This document shows positions 20,118 to 30,000 of a stretch of 64,000 nt of DNA, piece after piece (the stretch's first letter is position 1; every line of letters starts with the position of its first letter). The notes under the pieces were generated by a model, which worked only from the letters and a program-made list of their open reading frames with translations, did not search any database and had not been told where the DNA came from. The translations under genes and the position numbers were made by a program. Source of the stretch: Phytophthora colocasiae (taxonomy: Eukaryota > Oomycota > Peronosporomycetes > Peronosporales > Peronosporaceae); NCBI GenBank assembly GCA_018806915.1, contig JAGKQI010000085.1, positions 868,001-932,000 on the forward strand, written 5' to 3'.

Positions 20118-22333
20118 ATGGCTTCGACGCAGTCCCCGCGTGTGTTTGGTGTCGATTTCGTACGTGTATCACCTTCTACGTTGTATTGCAATCATATTGA
20201 TCTTTGTTTCAGTCTCTAATTCGTTCTGGGTGCTGATTAATTCGTAAACAGGGCGCGCAACGATGTGTCATTGCTGAAAGTAATGGTGATGTGGTGCTTA
20301 ACGAGCTCGGAGGGATGACTACTGCTGCTCTGGTGTCTTTTAAGGGTGAGGAACGTCTTGTGGGCGAATCAGCTGTGCTCTCGTCCAGCACGAACCCTCG
20401 CAACACAGTCGGATTCCTGTCCGGGTTAGTGGGCAAGAGCCAATTGGCCAGTGTGCAGCGGACACTCGAGCGTCTACCTGGTCACCAGCCCACCTTTGAA
20501 GTGGATGAAGCTGGCCGTGTGGTGGTCAATGTGGATTACGGCAAAAATGGCTCCAAGACTCAATTCACAGTTGAACAACTCGCTGGAATGCTGTTCGCCA
20601 ATTTGACTACACAGATGAAGAAGCGTTTCCAGGGTGAGTCTTTCCACGTGACGTTGGCGGTGCCTTCACTGTGGGGAGATGAAGAGAAGAGTGCAGTCCG
20701 TATGGCCGCCAAGATTGCCAGCATCCCGAGTTTGGCTATCATCTCGCGCGAAGAAGCGTTGGCTCGCTGTTTCCACTGTAAACACCCGGTGGAGGCTCCT
20801 GTATCGACTGATGGGGATGCTTCAATGGAAGAAGCGGCTCGTTATATTGCGATCGTCGACATGGGCCATACTAGTACTAGCGTTGCAGTGGTGAAGCTCA
20901 CGCCTGAGGGTGAGACCTTACTGGCAGCAGAAGCTGACGTGGAGCTTGGCGCTGAGACGCTTGATCGCCGACTGTTTGATCATTTCAAGGCGGAAGTCAA
21001 GACAAAGCATCAACTGGATGTGGAACTTCACTCGAAGGGAGGCAAACGGCTGTTCCAAGCTTGCGAGAAGCTCAAGAAGCTGTTGTCTACCATTGGCGAG
21101 GCCAGCGTTACAGTTGAAAACCTTGCTCCTGAGAAGGACGTCAACATCTCAATCTCTCGCAATGTGTTCGAAGAGCTGTGCGCTTCTGAGAGTGCGCGTG
21201 TTACTGAGATGCTGCAGAAGGCTCTGGAGACGGCCAAAGAGAGCGTCTCCAGCGTTGACATCGCCTCTGTTGAAATCGTAGGCGGTGGAACTCGCATTCC
21301 GTTTGTGCAGGAGGCTATCATCGCCGCTTTCCCAGCTGAACAGCACCGCAACACGGCACTTATCGGCCGAATGCTGGACTCAACTACGGCAATTGCCCTG
21401 GGTGCTGCTTTCTCGAACGAACCGACAGCTGAGGCCCCCGCCGAGGCTGTGGATGAGGCGCTGCTGGCCCGTTACGTGGAACTGGAGCAAAAGTTTCAAG
21501 CACGTGATGCTGAGTTGACTGCAATCGCCCACGAACGCAACGCTATCGAGGCTTTCGTGTACGAGATGCGGTCGAAGAGCAGCGGTAAGCACGAAGACAA
21601 ACTTGACACGTCCAAACTGAACCCGCTACTGGACGCTGCTGAGGACTGGATATACTCAGAGGAATCGGAGTTTGCTACGCTTGAAACTATCCGAGCGAAG
21701 CATCAGTCGATTGAGTCGGAGATCCGAGCTGCTTGTGAGACGTACTTCTCGGCCATTGAAGCCGACGAACGTGCACTGGAGCAACAACTTGAGCAGGAAT
21801 CTCAAAAAGCCGAGGCTGAGCGCCAGGCAGAGGGCGGAGATGACGATCACGACACTCGAAAGCTCAAGAAACCTGAACGTATGCGTATGGTGGTGAAGAA
21901 CAAAGAAGAGGGTAACGAGCTGTTCCGTGATGGCAACCACAAGCACGCTGCTGCCCGGTACGTGAAGGCTCTGACCCACGCTTCCAAGTTCTTCGACCTT
22001 ACCGAAGCCGACAAGGAGGAGGTAAACACGATCAAGCTCAGTCTCTACCTGAACCTTGCCCAGTGTTACCTCAAGATGGAGAACTACAGTCGCGCTGTGG
22101 CTAACTGCAATGACGCGTTGGCTATCGACGCTAAGAGCGTGAAGGCGCTTTATCGTCGTGCTGTGGCGCACGAGAAGGAGAACAAGCTGGAGGAGGCTGC
22201 TGAAGATGTCAAGGCTGCGTTGGCTATCGCCCCACAAGACCGTGCTGTTGTGAAACTTGACGAGCGCCTCAAAGCTCGTCTTCGTCGCCAACTTGACAAG
22301 GAAAAGAAGATGTGGAGCAAGGCGTTCGCTTAA
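20118..22333 (+). CDS. Hsp110/Hsp70-like chaperone with C-terminal TPR domain
   Basis: Exons are 20118-20159 and 20252-22333, joined by a 92-nt GTACGT...ACAG intron; 707 residues. The N-terminal ATPase domain starts FGVDFGAQRCVIAESNGD (phosphate loop 1) and shows IVDMGHTSTSVAVV (loop 2) and VEIVGGGTRIPFVQEAI (adenosine motif). A helical bundle of the Hsp110 type follows (about 400-540), then a charged linker. Residues about 560-690 form TPR helices (KNKEEGNELFRDGNHKHAAA, YLNLAQCYLKMENYSRA, AIDAKSVKALYRRAVAH). There is no ER signal or retention motif, so it is cytosolic. The family gives nucleotide exchange and holdase activity; the TPR part should add a docking site, perhaps for Hsp70/Hsp90 tails. 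Confidence 0.85.
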
Positions 22334-22616
22334 GCTTCAGATTGATCTCGCTCTAAAGTCGAAAACAAATAGAAAACGAGAGCTGAGACCAATTAATGTG
22401 GATAAAACTGCTATCATTTCTTCCTAGCAACATGATAAGCTCACAACAGCCAACATAAACTTACCAACGATGCAGAACTCTTGCTCGCACTTCCGTTCAT
22501 GCTACTGCTTCCGCTCATTTCCGATAACAACACGCGCCCCATTCATTCAGGTCGTCACTGTCGATCTGCTGCTTCTCCTTTCATCAAAGTCGTCTGGATA
22601 ATATGTACATACCTCC
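22334..22616. other. Convergent 3' flanks of the Hsp110-TPR and C2-DysF genes
   Basis: Two genes end facing each other here. No other feature is seen. Confidence 0.5.
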
Positions 22617-23369
22617 TTACTGGTTATCCGGAGCTGTGCACCTGTTGATCCACTTGCGTCGTCGCACCATGGCTAATGTGAAAGGGTCTTTTTGCCAGGG
22701 TCCAGCGAAGGAAGGTGCGTAGATCCATCCATTGTCATCTCCCTGAGAAACATCGAGCGTCCATCCTTCAGCCTTCAAATGACTGGGCACTTTCGGTGCT
22801 ACCTCCTCGAAGGCGTTGGACGAAATGTTGTTGTCCGTAACGGAGCTCCATCGTTTCCGTTCCGTGGAGCCGGAGATGTGCGTGTCCGTGGTCCATTTCT
22901 TGACAATGTGGTAGCGCTGGTTCTCCCATAGCTCGAGCACCTGGTCCACTCGGTCATTTGGGGTCACCTTGATCTCCAGGAAGAGCACCGACTTGCGTTT
23001 CTGCTTGTCGTAGTCAGGCGGCACTTCCAGTTCGTACGACACAACTTCAGACTGTTTTTTCTCCAGAAATGGGGCTAACGCGAGGTTCGCGTTGCCGATA
23101 CAGTCGTCCTTCATGAACCGATCGTAGTCCATCACATGGACCTCCAGACATTTCTCCTTGGGGCGGTCCACCTGAAACTGGAACGACTCGGCAGGTGTCC
23201 AACGCGGGTTCAAACTGCTGGGCACTACCGAGCTCTTCTGGCTCACACGCCCCACCTTGAAGACCACATACGGGTCGCTCTTGCCGCCCATCCCCATAAA
23301 GCCGAAGTCGCTAGCCGCTAGATCCCCTGCGCGCACCAGCGTCACCTGTAGCGTGTGCATTCCGCTCAT
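22617..23369 (-). CDS. C2-domain protein with C-terminal dysferlin-type (DysF) domains
   Basis: 250 residues, single exon. Residues 5-130 form a C2 domain with the calcium-loop aspartates in GGKSDPYVVFK and MDYDRFMKDDCIG. The C-terminal half matches the paired DysF motifs: ELWENQRYHIVKKWTTDTH with RKRWSS, then GWTLDVSQGDDNGWIYAPSF and VRRRKWINRC. DysF domains occur in ferlins and fungal peroxins and associate with membranes. Calcium-dependent membrane binding is inferred. Its close relative at 30001 has the C2 part only. Confidence 0.8.
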   Translation of the reverse strand: MSGMHTLQVTLVRAGDLAASDFGFMGMGGKSDPYVVFKVGRVSQKSSVVPSSLNPRWTPAESFQFQVDRPKEKCLEVHVMDYDRFMKDDCIGNANLALAPFLEKKQSEVVSYELEVPPDYDKQKRKSVLFLEIKVTPNDRVDQVLELWENQRYHIVKKWTTDTHISGSTERKRWSSVTDNNISSNAFEEVAPKVPSHLKAEGWTLDVSQGDDNGWIYAPSFAGPWQKDPFTLAMVRRRKWINRCTAPDNQ

Positions 23370-23733
23370 TTTCTCGTCTATTTGTCGCCTATTCCGCTCT
23401 AAAAGACTGCAATTTTATGGATTGTTCTCGTAATTGAGGCTCAGACACTTGAGTAGTGAGCACGTAGAACCGATTGAAGCCCTTGGCCTGCGTCCTCACG
23501 GTCCAGATACGGAGTGCGACTGCGCACAGTCTCCAAGAGCGCTTGTTCTGGTGTGGGGCCGCCGCATGCATGTGATATGTTGCCTTCTCGTAATATACAC
23601 GATACGCCGGATACGAAAGTATTAGCGACCACGATTGGTGCGAAAAGGATGTTTAGGATGTTTTTGATTAGTAGAAAATACGAACGGTGGGACTTTTTGG
23701 ATGGAGACATGTGCACTTAACCCACAGGTTATC
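23370..23733. other. Upstream region of the C2-DysF gene
   Basis: No gene. Together with 29612-30000 this would have been the shared intergenic region of two divergent C2 genes before the copia element inserted. Confidence 0.5.
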
Positions 23734-24075
23734 CGGGTATACATATACATATCAGAACAAAACTCGTAGAAATATGATAACCTCCATGATCCTATTTATG
23801 AAAGTTTTATTTTGCTACGTTTCATCTTTTGATGAAAATTGATATCCTCTCATCTTGTAAGAACATCGGGTGTTACTTCAAGGGAAAGGTACGTCTGTCG
23901 GAATAAAGTTCTGTAAGCTTAGCCTAGTACTGCGTTGTCAACGTACGCCATGTTGCTCTTACCAGACCGAACGAATGGAATGCCTATGAAGTCAAGGCAG
24001 TACACGTACTTTATCTCCTTTTCGCCGTGCGTCTGATTTCCTGTCTCAAAAATGGTTGTTGACGTCAGGCACTTC
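23734..24075 (+). repeat. 342-bp direct repeat flanking copia, left copy
   Basis: Runs from CGGGTATACATATAC to GTCAGGCACTTC and abuts the 5' LTR. It reads identical to 29270-29611, which abuts the 3' LTR. The order (repeat-LTR-internal-LTR-repeat) is that of a target-site duplication, but about 70 times the usual length. Confidence 0.95.
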
Positions 24076-24260
24076 TATGAGACCTTGCAAGTCTCAGAAA
24101 CTCGTTTGTCACCCGCCCGTTAGTTGAAGGAGTTAAAAGTCCACTGGACCGCTCAATCCCAAATCTGCTAAGTGGGGCGAGCACTGCGTTTGCATTTGCG
24201 TTCTCTTCGTTCTCTTGAGCGGGCAGCTAAGAAGTTCTCTGTAGTGGGCAGCCTAGAAGC
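24076..24260 (+). repeat. Copia 5' LTR
   Basis: 185 bp, TATGAGACCTTGC to CAGCCTAGAAGC; identical to 29085-29269. It lacks the common TG...CA ends. Boundaries are set by the primer-binding site on one side and the 342-bp repeat on the other. Confidence 0.9.
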
Positions 24261-24265
24261 TGCTA

Positions 24266-24278
24266 GGGTTATGAGCCC
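24266..24278 (+). promoter_or_regulatory. Primer-binding site, complementary to initiator tRNA-Met anticodon arm
   Basis: GGGTTATGAGCCC begins 5 nt after the LTR. It complements the anticodon stem-loop of eukaryotic initiator tRNA-Met (GGGCTCATAACCC), the half-tRNA priming known for Drosophila copia. Confidence 0.65.
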
Positions 24279-24319
24279 AAGCTTGGAGCTTGTGTCAAGT
24301 TTCGACGTGAAGGCTTACT

Positions 24320-26134
24320 ATGTCTCGGTTCCCCTCGATATCCGATTTGCTGGGAACACCGAGTGGAGCAGGATCGCGACAGATGATGGCCGTGTCGACG
24401 CCTACGACAGGACCGGTGGTTGGTTCTGGGCTCGGAGTTGGTGGCATTCCAGTATTGCACACTCCGCGACCGCTGTCAGGGCATAGGATGGCGTCTCTAA
24501 CTGTTTCACACCAGGAGGACGTTCCGGTGGTGGATGTGCCAACGGCAAGTGCGTCTACAGGGAACGTGCCGATGAGGTTTGTGGGGTCAAATCTTGGGGG
24601 AGCAGCTCAGCCTCTGTTTCCTCTTCCGCTGCCTCGTTCGTCAATGGAAGTGAATAAAACACCACCAAAGATGGAGGGAAGCTTTAACCTCTATCGGGCG
24701 CAAGTGATGGCATATTTGCATCGGTACAATGCGTGGGGTTTGGTAGACGGGTCAGTGCAAAGACCTGTTCAGTTTGGACCTGCGCAGGAGCAATTCGACT
24801 CGTTGGACTACTTTGTGAAAGATACTTTACTTCGTGGTGCCAAAGTTGAAGATGCTGAGCGCATGTGTGATCTCCTTACTGGGAAGGAAATGTGGGAGGA
24901 CTTGGAGGCGCATCATACTAAGCGTGAGTTTGCTAACTACGTTTGGGTGATGAAGAAATTCTTTCACGCCACATACACTCGTGAGCAGACGATGGATTCG
25001 TGGCTGCAGGAGATACATGATACACGTCGGGCTCTGGCGAATCTGGGCCGCGTGATAGACGATGACCTTACTGTGGATGTGATCCTCATGGGTGTAGTGC
25101 AAACGCATCGAGAGGTAGTACGGCAGTTTTCTCGCGTGATGACTCCCGGATCTCTACCAACTCTCCAACAGCTATTGAACACGCTGAAGTCTGAGACGGA
25201 GATGGATGAAATCGTCCGAGATGAGGAAGAGGGAGGCAAGATTTTGCACGTGTCAAAGAAGCAGAAGACCGATGATAAAGGTGGCAAGAAGAACGGCAGT
25301 GCCAAATCCGGTGATGGAGGAGGTAAATCCAGTGGTAAAAACGGCGGCAAGAGTAACAGAAAGAAAGGCAAGTGCTACTACTGCGACAAAGAGGGCCATT
25401 ATAAATACGAATGTCGAAAGCTCCAGTACGATGCAAAGCATGGTAACGTCGAGGGAACCAAGCGACTGGTGCATGAAGAGAAGACTGGGAATAAGTCTGA
25501 CAAGTCTGGTGGGAAAGGTGGATCTCCAGAGCCGTCGCCGTTGGGAATGATTGGACGTGTTGAGAATAACTGTGCTGTGGTAAGTACAGGATCGACTCTC
25601 TCTGCGTCATCTAGACCTAATTCCTTGGAATGGATCTTGGACTCGGCAGCTATCACGCATACGTGTGCTGATAGATCGTTGATGCTTCGGTTTCCACACT
25701 ACCAGGAGACTAACACACCACATGAATCGTGGACTGGTGAGGTGACTACAGATCATTTGGTGTCTGAGCTGCAGATATCATTTGTGTCTACCGAAGATCA
25801 GCATGGGAATGAAATGGGACTGCGGGATTGTAAGCTAAAAGGTGTACGAAATGTACCAGGCTGTCATGTAAACTTGCTGAGTGTTAACGCCTTGGAAGAA
25901 GAAGGTTGGCGCTGCGAGTCACAGTATCCTGAGAAAGGACCTCCACGGAGACTAATGTGGAAGGGTTCGACAGCAATTGTTTTCGATAAATCTCGTGGAT
26001 ACTATCGCACTAGGAGCATATGTGGACCAACTCGTTGTGGCGGCCACAATAGCTCAGCGTGGTGGTTCGTTATATCGGTGGCATCTTCGCTTCGCTCACG
26101 CCAACGCTGGTGCGTTGCAACAGATGTGCCGTGA
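24320..26134 (+). CDS. Copia gag-protease frame
   Basis: A 604-codon frame starting MSRFPSISDLLGTPSG. The gag segment is followed by a Gly/Lys-rich linker and one zinc knuckle (CYYCDKEGHYKYEC, about residues 352-365). The retropepsin motif is ILDSAAITH (about residue 435). After about 25995 the frame reads nonsense relative to copia elements while the next frame takes over, so the functional gag-protease part ends near residue 560. Confidence 0.85.
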   Translation: MSRFPSISDLLGTPSGAGSRQMMAVSTPTTGPVVGSGLGVGGIPVLHTPRPLSGHRMASLTVSHQEDVPVVDVPTASASTGNVPMRFVGSNLGGAAQPLFPLPLPRSSMEVNKTPPKMEGSFNLYRAQVMAYLHRYNAWGLVDGSVQRPVQFGPAQEQFDSLDYFVKDTLLRGAKVEDAERMCDLLTGKEMWEDLEAHHTKREFANYVWVMKKFFHATYTREQTMDSWLQEIHDTRRALANLGRVIDDDLTVDVILMGVVQTHREVVRQFSRVMTPGSLPTLQQLLNTLKSETEMDEIVRDEEEGGKILHVSKKQKTDDKGGKKNGSAKSGDGGGKSSGKNGGKSNRKKGKCYYCDKEGHYKYECRKLQYDAKHGNVEGTKRLVHEEKTGNKSDKSGGKGGSPEPSPLGMIGRVENNCAVVSTGSTLSASSRPNSLEWILDSAAITHTCADRSLMLRFPHYQETNTPHESWTGEVTTDHLVSELQISFVSTEDQHGNEMGLRDCKLKGVRNVPGCHVNLLSVNALEEEGWRCESQYPEKGPPRRLMWKGSTAIVFDKSRGYYRTRSICGPTRCGGHNSSAWWFVISVASSLRSRQRWCVATDVP

Positions 26135-29063
26135 AAAGCAAGTTACTGGCATGGAAATCCCTTCACGAGAGCAACGTGGAGATGTGATTGACTGTTTGAG
26201 TTGTACGCTAGCGAAGTCTCGAAGAATGTCGTACAAGAAGCTGCATCCAAAGCGTTCGGTTAACTGCTGTGAGAAGTTGATGACGGATGTATGCTACTAT
26301 GGAGAGATTTCTGCAGCTGGAAATGTGATGTTTCAGTTGGTGGAAGACGAGTATTCTCGTTATTTGTGGGGATTCTTGATGCAGCAGAAGTCCCAGTGCA
26401 CGAATAACTTGAAAACGTTAATCCTGCAACTCAAGCAAGGGGGAAAACGTGTGAGATTTCTTGGCTCTGACCAAGGCCCTGAGTTCTTCATGACCAAAGA
26501 GTTGCGGAAGTTTCTTCGGGAGCAGGGAATTCGTCCGCTGTATACGAACACGTATACACCCGAGGAAAATAGTCTGGTTGAGAAGATGAACGGTGTGGTG
26601 TTGCGATCCGTTCGCGCACTGCTAGTCACAACCGGGTTACCTTCCATATTATGGGGAGAAGCGTTCAAGTTTGTGGTGACAGTTCGAAACTACTTGCCAT
26701 CAAAAGCCATTCAGTGTCGTACGCCGTACGAATTGTTTGAAGGCAGGAAGCCTGACGTCTCAGGACTGCGTGTATGGGGCTGTGCGGCAACATACTTTGT
26801 ACCCCGTCAGAAACGTAAAGGGAAGAAAGATACAACTGCACGAGAAGCATTGTTTCTTGGATATCCAGAGAACACGACTGGGTATCGCGTGTTGGATTTA
26901 GTCACTGGCCGAATTGTGGAAATGCGGGACGTGAAGTTTCGTGAGGAATGGACCATTGAATCAAATTATGTGGAAAAGTTGATTGAGAAGTTCATTGCAA
27001 AGAAGTCTGGAGTGGTGCTACCCGCTTCAATCCCGTACGTGCGATTGCCTCTCCACGAGTACTCGAGCTCCTGTAGTGACAATAAGGTTACCCAGCCATC
27101 GTACGACTCCGACGAGGTCGTGAGCGTGGATGGACAGGTTGGAGGCGAGATTAGTGGGAAGAAGAGGAGCGCAAGTGCTAGTGGACTTGAGTTGGGTGAA
27201 ACCGACTCGAGGGCTGCTAAGCGGAGCAGAACGGGGGAGCTGACACAGACTGAAGATGCTCAGAGCGATTCAGTGGATTCAGAAGGCATGGCTAGTGATG
27301 AGAATCAGCATGCTAAGGCCAGAAAGAAGAGAAAACCAGGATTAGTGGAGGTGAAACATCCTCGGAAAGCGAAGAAAACGGGGGAGACTGTACCTCTTCG
27401 ACGATCAACACGTTTACGCCGACCAAATGTGAGACTTCATGGATATGATCTGGCAAACTACTTTATTACGACTACAGACGAACTACCGAAGTCAGTGCGT
27501 GTTGCTTTGGCGGGTCCTGATCGTGATAAGTGGATGGAAGCAATGGAGACAGAGTTTAGTTCCATTCAGGCGAATGAAACGTGGATCTTGGTTAATCGCC
27601 CACCCAATACGAAAGTAATGACGAGTCGATGGGTGTTCGTGATTAAGAGAAATCAGCACGGGGAAATTGAACGGTACAAAGCTCGGCTTACGCTTCGTGG
27701 CTTTGAACAAGTATTCGGGTCAGACTATTGGGAAGTGTACTCTCCCGTAGTCAGTATGGAGGCCATTCGTGTGATTATTGTGTTGGCGTTCCACTACGAT
27801 CTTGATCTCCGGCAGATAGACTTTACTACTGCTTTCCTAAATGGAGATATGGACATTGACGTCTATATGGAGCAACCTGAGATGTTTGATGATGGTAGTG
27901 GGCGAGTGTGTCTGCTGAAGAAGAGCCTGTACGGCTTGAAACAGGCGCCACTCATATGGAATGAAACATTGAAGAAGTATTTGAAGAAGCTTGGCTTTAC
28001 AGTGAGCGTCATTGCAGATGGCGTGTATGTCAAGTGGGTAGATGGCTCTCCAATATTCCTGACAGTTTACGTAGATGACGTGGTGATTGCAGCTAAGCCA
28101 GAGCACATCACGTGGTTAATCTCTGAGTTGAAGAACGAGTTCAAACTCAAAGATTTGGGGGAGATTAATCTACTGTTAGCGATGGGTGTACGCGTAGAAT
28201 CGGATCGGGTTACACTTTCTCAAGAAGCTTACATACGACACTTAGTTGAAAAGTTTTGCGATAGCGGTGCAAGATTTACTCGAACACCGATGGATCCAAA
28301 AGTCGTCCCTGTAAAACCCGAGAAACCGTATGGAGATGAAGTGAACAGAAAGGATCTGCCATATCGGCAAATTGTGGGGTCCTTACAGTATTTGGTGCGC
28401 TGTACACGGCCGGATATTGCAAATTCGGTTCGAGTTCTGAGTAAGTATTTGGATTGCTACACCGTGGAGCACTATACGATGGCCCAGCGTGTGTTAGCGT
28501 ATCTAAAAGGAACGGCAGCCTATGGGCTGGTGCTACCTAAGGAATCGGCGAGAGAGGAGCTGCCGATTGTGGGCTATGCAGATGCTGACCTCGGCAATGA
28601 CATGGATACTCGACGATCGATTACAGGCCAAGTAGTGAAGCTTGGTGGGTGTGTGGTAGCTTATCAGAGCAAGTCACAAGGGAGTGCAGTGAAGGATACG
28701 TGCAGTGCAGAATTGGTTGCTGCAAGCAGCTGTGCTGATCGAATTCGGTGGCTGCAGAACTTGCTGGAAGAACTGAAAGTTCCTGTACAACGTCCTGCAA
28801 CCTTGCTGACGGATAACACTGCTGCTGTTCAAGTAATGACACGTTCCAGTGGGCATCACAAGATTAAATGTCTAGACCTGACTATCTACAAAGTGATCGA
28901 CTACGTGGGAGCAGGCTACATTAAGGTCAAGCACCTGACCTCCAAGGATATGCCAGCAGACACCTTGACGAAGCCATTGGGAAAATGCAAGTTTCGCCAA
29001 CATCGCAAGGAGCTAGGGGTGGAGTGCTTGTGCAAGGAGGAGTCCACTGATGAAGAGAAATAG
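25977..29063 (+). CDS. Copia pol frame (integrase, reverse transcriptase, RNase H)
   Basis: Homology to copia starts at about 26010 (LGAYVDQLVVAATIAQRG), then the integrase H-H-C-C finger (LYRWHLRFAHANAG, CLSCTLAKSRR), the D-D-E core (ending YTPEENSLVEKMNGV), RT (GLKQAPLIWNETL, VYVDDVVIA) and RNase H (YADADLGNDMDTRRS, LLTDNTAAVQ). All core residues look intact. The frame is +1 relative to gag-protease with a 158-nt overlap and has no ATG near its start. It needs a +1 frameshift, or it is inactivated by a single-base indel. Confidence 0.9.
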   Translation: MFSINLVDTIALGAYVDQLVVAATIAQRGGSLYRWHLRFAHANAGALQQMCREKQVTGMEIPSREQRGDVIDCLSCTLAKSRRMSYKKLHPKRSVNCCEKLMTDVCYYGEISAAGNVMFQLVEDEYSRYLWGFLMQQKSQCTNNLKTLILQLKQGGKRVRFLGSDQGPEFFMTKELRKFLREQGIRPLYTNTYTPEENSLVEKMNGVVLRSVRALLVTTGLPSILWGEAFKFVVTVRNYLPSKAIQCRTPYELFEGRKPDVSGLRVWGCAATYFVPRQKRKGKKDTTAREALFLGYPENTTGYRVLDLVTGRIVEMRDVKFREEWTIESNYVEKLIEKFIAKKSGVVLPASIPYVRLPLHEYSSSCSDNKVTQPSYDSDEVVSVDGQVGGEISGKKRSASASGLELGETDSRAAKRSRTGELTQTEDAQSDSVDSEGMASDENQHAKARKKRKPGLVEVKHPRKAKKTGETVPLRRSTRLRRPNVRLHGYDLANYFITTTDELPKSVRVALAGPDRDKWMEAMETEFSSIQANETWILVNRPPNTKVMTSRWVFVIKRNQHGEIERYKARLTLRGFEQVFGSDYWEVYSPVVSMEAIRVIIVLAFHYDLDLRQIDFTTAFLNGDMDIDVYMEQPEMFDDGSGRVCLLKKSLYGLKQAPLIWNETLKKYLKKLGFTVSVIADGVYVKWVDGSPIFLTVYVDDVVIAAKPEHITWLISELKNEFKLKDLGEINLLLAMGVRVESDRVTLSQEAYIRHLVEKFCDSGARFTRTPMDPKVVPVKPEKPYGDEVNRKDLPYRQIVGSLQYLVRCTRPDIANSVRVLSKYLDCYTVEHYTMAQRVLAYLKGTAAYGLVLPKESAREELPIVGYADADLGNDMDTRRSITGQVVKLGGCVVAYQSKSQGSAVKDTCSAELVAASSCADRIRWLQNLLEELKVPVQRPATLLTDNTAAVQVMTRSSGHHKIKCLDLTIYKVIDYVGAGYIKVKHLTSKDMPADTLTKPLGKCKFRQHRKELGVECLCKEESTDEEK

Positions 29064-29077
29064 GTGACACAAGTTTC

Positions 29078-29084
29078 AGGGGAG
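29078..29084 (+). promoter_or_regulatory. Copia polypurine tract
   Basis: AGGGGAG directly precedes the 3' LTR, 15 nt after the pol stop. Confidence 0.7.
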
Positions 29085-29269
29085 TATGAGACCTTGCAAG
29101 TCTCAGAAACTCGTTTGTCACCCGCCCGTTAGTTGAAGGAGTTAAAAGTCCACTGGACCGCTCAATCCCAAATCTGCTAAGTGGGGCGAGCACTGCGTTT
29201 GCATTTGCGTTCTCTTCGTTCTCTTGAGCGGGCAGCTAAGAAGTTCTCTGTAGTGGGCAGCCTAGAAGC
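29085..29269 (+). repeat. Copia 3' LTR
   Basis: 185 bp, reads identical to 24076-24260. Confidence 0.95.
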
Positions 29270-29611
29270 CGGGTATACATATACATATCAGAACAAAACT
29301 CGTAGAAATATGATAACCTCCATGATCCTATTTATGAAAGTTTTATTTTGCTACGTTTCATCTTTTGATGAAAATTGATATCCTCTCATCTTGTAAGAAC
29401 ATCGGGTGTTACTTCAAGGGAAAGGTACGTCTGTCGGAATAAAGTTCTGTAAGCTTAGCCTAGTACTGCGTTGTCAACGTACGCCATGTTGCTCTTACCA
29501 GACCGAACGAATGGAATGCCTATGAAGTCAAGGCAGTACACGTACTTTATCTCCTTTTCGCCGTGCGTCTGATTTCCTGTCTCAAAAATGGTTGTTGACG
29601 TCAGGCACTTC
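29270..29611 (+). repeat. 342-bp direct repeat flanking copia, right copy
   Basis: Reads identical to 23734-24075; starts at the base after the 3' LTR and ends at CACTTC before GCCTTGCTCC. Confidence 0.95.
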
Positions 29612-30000
29612 GCCTTGCTCCATTCCAATTGCAAAAGTGGACAAGCCGCATGTAGTGCCTGGATTCAGTCAACCCAATCCTTCATACAGAACAAAAATAG
29701 CTACAAGCAGAAACGCATGTGCTAGATATTCTCCAACGGCAACAGTAGCCACTGTATCGGAATACGGCCAGCACAAAGCTTACATCTAGGAGTGATCAAC
29801 TTTTCTCTTCGGTGCACTCACCTTTGTGTTTTTTTGCCACGCGGATGTAAAGTTGCTCGTCTTTCCCGCCTTTCCTTTCACGCAACTCAAGTTCAATTTT
29901 TGCAATTCTTCGACATCGTTCATTTGTGAAAAGCTCCACTGCATTCCAAAGGATATTCCGCCGACTTCCGCAACAGTCCCCCCCCCTTCATCTCTGAGCA
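29612..30000. other. Upstream region of the C2-domain gene
   Basis: No gene. Probable promoter and 5' UTR of the 30001 gene; CGTTCATTTGTGAAAAGC near 29917 weakly resembles an oomycete initiator. Confidence 0.4.

Larger units (their letters stand above)
24076..29269 (+). mobile_element. Full-length Ty1/copia LTR retrotransposon (5,194 bp)
   Basis: Two identical 185-bp LTRs bound gag and pol, with a primer-binding site just inside the 5' LTR and a purine tract touching the 3' LTR. Domain order protease, integrase, RT, RNase H is the copia order. LTR identity implies recent insertion. No 5-bp target duplication is present; instead a 342-bp direct repeat lies outside each LTR. Confidence 0.95.

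Noticed and set aside
23734..24260. Treating the 342-bp repeat plus the 185-bp repeat as one long LTR
   Set aside because: The order is A-L at the left but L-A at the right, and the primer-binding site and purine tract bound only the 185-bp part.
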